9,473 nucleotides of DNA from DATLBY01 sp035526665 (GTDB lineage: Bacteria > Acidobacteriota > Terriglobia > Bryobacterales > Bryobacteraceae): positions 1 to 9,473 of the forward strand of contig DATLBY010000029.1 in assembly GCA_035526665.1 (NCBI GenBank). Direction: 5' to 3'. A program made the translations under genes and the position numbers. This document shows positions 6,752 through 9,473 of the stretch, piece after piece (position 1 is the first letter of the stretch; every line of letters starts with the position of its first letter). A model generated the notes under the pieces. The model saw nothing but the letters and a program-made list of their open reading frames with translations. It was not told the DNA's origin and searched no databases.

Positions 6752-7945
6752 CTACCGCACCGGAGTATAGCGCGGAATCTCACCCTTGGAGCAAACGACC
6801 TGCCAAAGCTGCAGCTTGCGTGCACGGAAAGTGCCGGCGCAACTCAATAGGTAGAACTTCCACATACGGTAGAACCGATCGCCGTATGTCTCGCGGAGCA
6901 GATGCCATCCTCCTGCAAAATTATTCCACCAGGCCATGAGAGTCCTGTCATAATCAGGACCAAAATTGTGCCAGTCCTCCATCACCCAGAGACCTTCCAT
7001 CGCTTTCCCTAACTGTGCGATCGAAGGGATGGCCCCATTCGGAAATATATATTTGTCCACCCACGCATCGGTCGCGGTGTACGACTGATTACCTCCGATA
7101 GAGTGCAGCAGGAACAGTCCATCTTTGCACAGCCGATCGGATGCAATCTCCAGAAACCCGCGGTAGTTCTTGGCGCCAATGTGTTCGCAAAGGCCAATCG
7201 AGACGACGCGATCAAACTGCTCCCGCTCATGAACAGCTTGACGGTAATCGCTTTCCTCAAACCGCACAGGTAATCCTTTGCACAGCTCCCGGCCATATTG
7301 GACCTGCTCAGAGGAAATATTGTAGGTGACGACTTCGCAACCATACTCTTGCGCCATGAAATGGGCGAGTCCGCCGAAGCCTCCACCCAACTCGAGAACC
7401 TTCATGCCGGACCGGAGCTGAAGCTTCCGGCAGATTAGGTGTAATTTGTCCTCTTGAGCCTGATCCAGCGTGCTCGCATTTTTCCAGTAGGCACACGTGT
7501 ACTGCATTCTGCCGTCGAGCATGCACTTATACAGGTCGTTTCCCAGATTGTAATGCCGTCGTGAAACCGTCATCGCCCGCGTTATACTCTGCCGGTCAAA
7601 GATTTTCCCTTTGAGTGCGAGGTAGAACGTGACAAGCTGGCCAAATGTTTTATATGGATCGGTCTGATGTAACCTCGCAAAGAACTCATCCAGTTTGCCG
7701 ACATCCCACCACCCGTCCATGTACGCTTCACCGGCCCCTACACTCCCGTACTTCAAAACCCGCTGGTAAAAGCGTTCGTCCTTAACTTGAATGTCCCAAG
7801 GCCGGTTGCCGTTAATTTGAATGCCCGCGCAGCGGAGAACGTCTGTGACTACTCTGCGGGCCCGAGGCGGATGGGAGGGAACAATCTCCTGATTCGGCGT
7901 ATGCCGCCAACTGCCTGGCTCTAGCGCGGCTGATTCGGGCATCAT
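6752..7945 (-). CDS. cfa: Cyclopropane-fatty-acyl-phospholipid synthase family methyltransferase
   Basis: S-adenosylmethionine-dependent enzyme that adds a one-carbon unit across double bonds of acyl chains in membrane phospholipids. It has 397 residues, against 382 for E. coli Cfa, and aligns along its whole length: GEAYMDGWW (72-80), HYNLGNDLY (131-139), MQYTCAYWK (147-155), SAM motif VLELGGGFGG (183-192), KYIFPNG (298-304), MEDWHNFGPDYD (322-333) and FRARKLQLWQVV (373-384). The residues that bind bicarbonate in E. coli Cfa (Cys139, Glu239, His266, Ile268, Tyr317) are all present as Cys151, Glu254, His281, Ile283 and Tyr332. Motif I differs slightly from E. coli (Gly and Phe for Cys and Trp). 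The two tandem ATGs at 7945 have no obvious Shine-Dalgarno sequence. It is first in a two-gene unit with the FAD oxidoreductase, so its product may be a methylene or methyl-branched acyl chain rather than a cyclopropane; the sequence does not settle this. Confidence 0.94.
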   Translation of the reverse strand: MMPESAALEPGSWRHTPNQEIVPSHPPRARRVVTDVLRCAGIQINGNRPWDIQVKDERFYQRVLKYGSVGAGEAYMDGWWDVGKLDEFFARLHQTDPYKTFGQLVTFYLALKGKIFDRQSITRAMTVSRRHYNLGNDLYKCMLDGRMQYTCAYWKNASTLDQAQEDKLHLICRKLQLRSGMKVLELGGGFGGLAHFMAQEYGCEVVTYNISSEQVQYGRELCKGLPVRFEESDYRQAVHEREQFDRVVSIGLCEHIGAKNYRGFLEIASDRLCKDGLFLLHSIGGNQSYTATDAWVDKYIFPNGAIPSIAQLGKAMEGLWVMEDWHNFGPDYDRTLMAWWNNFAGGWHLLRETYGDRFYRMWKFYLLSCAGTFRARKLQLWQVVCSKGEIPRYTPVR

Positions 7946-8099
7946 CGGATTGCAAGTCAGTCTTTTACCGACCAGTTCATTCTAATTCCAAGAGCGGTGA
8001 AACGGGCCGCGCAAGATACGGCGTCACCGTGAGATGCAAGTTAACATAGTCTTGTAAGTGGCGTGCGCCGCGCCCGGTGGGTTCGTTCTTTCCAGAATT
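7946..8099. other. Intergenic gap between sensor kinase and cfa
   Basis: 154 bp separate the sensor-kinase stop from the cfa start on the same strand. I find no stem followed by a T-run, so no intrinsic terminator can be called. A weak minus-strand promoter-like pair, TTGGAA followed by a TAAAAG-type box 18 bp on, lies about 40-15 bp upstream of the cfa ATG. It is too poor to call alone, but a gap of this size makes a separate cfa promoter likely. No small gene or RNA is visible. Confidence 0.4.
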
Positions 8100-9473
8100 T
8101 TAATCCGGAATCGTAAACCAAAACGTGGAGCCGGCGCCGGGGACTGATTCTGCCCAGATGCGCCCTCCACGGCTTTCCACGATCTTCTTGCAGATGGCCA
8201 GGCCAATGCCGGTACCGCCATCGTCGGCGGGCTGGAGGCGCTTAAATGGTTCGAAAATCTGGTCGGCATAACGGGGGTCGAAGCCTACGCCGTTATCTTC
8301 CACCCCAACCCTCCAGTCTCCATCCATGCGTTTCGCCACCACAGTGATGCGCGGAGCCGCTTCAGTCCTGTACCGGATGGCATTGCGAATCAGGTTTTGC
8401 ATCAATTGGGTGAGCCGGGTTTCGTTAAATCTTACAACGGGCATTTCAGCATAGAGAACCTCAGCGCCGCTGTCCTCTATTACGATATCCAGATTCGTGC
8501 AAGCGGAATCGATTACCGCGCGCAGGCTTACGGCTTCCAAATGTTCCGCCGATCCACCTTCCAGACGGCAAAGCGCCAGCAGATCTTTGATGAGACGCTG
8601 CATGCGCTGCACGCCATTGACGATGTAGCCCAGGAATTCATCAGCATCCTCTCCCAACGCGCCCGCGTACCTGCGGGACAGGAGTGTAGTGTAGCCACTG
8701 ACCATCCGTAAAGGCTCCTGGAGATCATGCGATGCGACATAGGCGAAGGTTTCCAGTTCGGCGTTTTTACGCGCCAGTTCCTCTGTGCGTTTTTCGAGCG
8801 ACCACTGTGTTGCAACTCGATCGGTAATGTCCCGGTAGAAGACTCCGACTCCCGATGCACTGGGGTAAACCGAGTTTTCGAACCACTTTCCAAGCGGCGG
8901 GTAGTAATTATCAAATTTCAACGGCACCTGCTCACGCATACACCGCTGCAGCTCGGAATAAAATTGGGTATGCACGGCCTCGGGGAACTCATCCCACACG
9001 CAGCGTCCCAGCAGTTCGGATGCAGGCTTGCGAGCCAGTTCGGCTGCTTTCTGATTGACGAAGGTGTAACGCCATTCAGTGTCGAAGGCGATGTAAGCAT
9101 CCCCGATGCGTTCCAGGATGTTCTTGATTTCGGCTGACGCAGCCTCCGCCTGCTCGCGCGCGGCGGTCTCGCGGATGATAATTCGCTCGTGGTGTTCACG
9201 GCGGTTCCGGTCTGTAATGTCCAGCATTGCCGTCCGAATGCCAATGACCCGGCCGGCACCGTCGTAGATCAGATTTTCATGTAATTCGAACAGCAGCGGC
9301 CTTCCGGAAGCCGTGAGGTATTTACGCTCGATAGTCCGGGATGTCTGCTGTCCCTCCAGGATTTCGGCAAGAGCGCCCCGGGTAGCATCGCAGTCCTCCC
9401 CGGCGACAAACTCCCACACCGGCCTGCCAACCATCTCTTCACGGGTGCGCTCCAGAAGCCGGCATTCCGCCCG
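8100..9473 (-). CDS. PAS-PAS sensor histidine kinase, C-terminal part (N-terminus beyond window)
   Basis: 457 codons are visible and the frame remains open to the right edge. The Met at 9434 falls inside a PAS domain and is not a credible start. Order in visible numbering: the end of a first PAS domain (about 1-90, closing in LDITDRNR), a helical linker, a second PAS domain (about 115-220, closing in YRDITDR), a short coiled coil, a HisKA dimerisation domain with the H box ASHDLQEP and phospho-accepting His249, and a HATPase_c domain. The HATPase has an N box (QNLIRNAIRYR, Asn360/Asn364), G1 DNGVGFD (393-399), F box FEPF (407-410) and G2 GTGIGLAI (420-427), so all catalytic boxes are intact. 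No transmembrane segment appears in the visible part. The ASHDLQEPLR H box is typical of phytochrome-like and multi-PAS soluble kinases. No response regulator is in the window, so signal and target are unknown. Confidence 0.93.
   Translation of the reverse strand, partial: RAECRLLERTREEMVGRPVWEFVAGEDCDATRGALAEILEGQQTSRTIERKYLTASGRPLLFELHENLIYDGAGRVIGIRTAMLDITDRNRREHHERIIIRETAAREQAEAASAEIKNILERIGDAYIAFDTEWRYTFVNQKAAELARKPASELLGRCVWDEFPEAVHTQFYSELQRCMREQVPLKFDNYYPPLGKWFENSVYPSASGVGVFYRDITDRVATQWSLEKRTEELARKNAELETFAYVASHDLQEPLRMVSGYTTLLSRRYAGALGEDADEFLGYIVNGVQRMQRLIKDLLALCRLEGGSAEHLEAVSLRAVIDSACTNLDIVIEDSGAEVLYAEMPVVRFNETRLTQLMQNLIRNAIRYRTEAAPRITVVAKRMDGDWRVGVEDNGVGFDPRYADQIFEPFKRLQPADDGGTGIGLAICKKIVESRGGRIWAESVPGAGSTFWFTIPD

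Noticed and set aside
8100..9434. Met at 9434 as the start of the sensor kinase
   Set aside because: The frame is open to the window edge and the residues upstream (LLERTREE) continue a PAS domain, so the gene is partial.
1..9473. tRNA/rRNA genes, CRISPR arrays, insertion sequences, attachment sites
   Set aside because: No cloverleaf-like segment, spaced repeats, transposase-like translation or terminal inverted repeats were seen, and nearly all sequence is accounted for by coding genes.

Overview
The window looks like part of a moderately GC-rich bacterial chromosome with tightly packed genes. It has overlapping start and stop codons, few strong ribosome binding sites, and a Tat-exported TIM-barrel protein of a kind common in Acidobacteriota and related soil phyla. 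Acidobacteriota (Solibacter/Bryobacter-like) is my best guess, but it rests on gene content and style only; no rRNA or other marker gene is present.

Left half (1-4224, minus strand): a four-gene operon read from right to left, in which every junction overlaps. The genes are an APC-superfamily permease, an AgaS-type double-SIS sugar-phosphate deaminase/isomerase, a PfkB/ribokinase-family sugar kinase, and a PfkA-fold phosphofructokinase cut by the left window edge. Together they read as a pathway: import of an amino-bearing sugar, phosphorylation, removal of the amino group with isomerisation to a ketose 6-phosphate, then a second phosphorylation towards a bisphosphate for aldolase cleavage. 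The layout recalls the fructoselysine (frl) system (APC permease + SIS protein + PfkB kinase), but the SIS protein is of the AgaS class and a PFK has been added. The substrate is not known. The PFK also has an unusual pair of residues at the positions that set phosphoryl-donor choice.

Middle (4225-5407): a 76-bp divergent intergenic region drives the operon leftwards and, rightwards, a Tat-signal-bearing protein with the mannonate dehydratase (UxuA) fold and an intact set of predicted metal ligands. It may act outside the cytoplasm on a related sugar.

Right half (5418-7945, minus strand): a two-gene lipid-modification unit. A cyclopropane-fatty-acid-synthase-type methyltransferase is followed 11 nt later by a DHCR24-like FAD oxidoreductase. 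This pairing resembles the actinobacterial TmsB/TmsA (UfaA1/Rv0449c) pair, which makes 10-methyl-branched fatty acids.

Right edge (8100-9473, minus strand): the C-terminal part of a PAS-PAS-HisKA-HATPase sensor kinase with all catalytic boxes present. Its N-terminus lies outside the window. I see no RNA genes, mobile elements, CRISPR arrays or long repeats.
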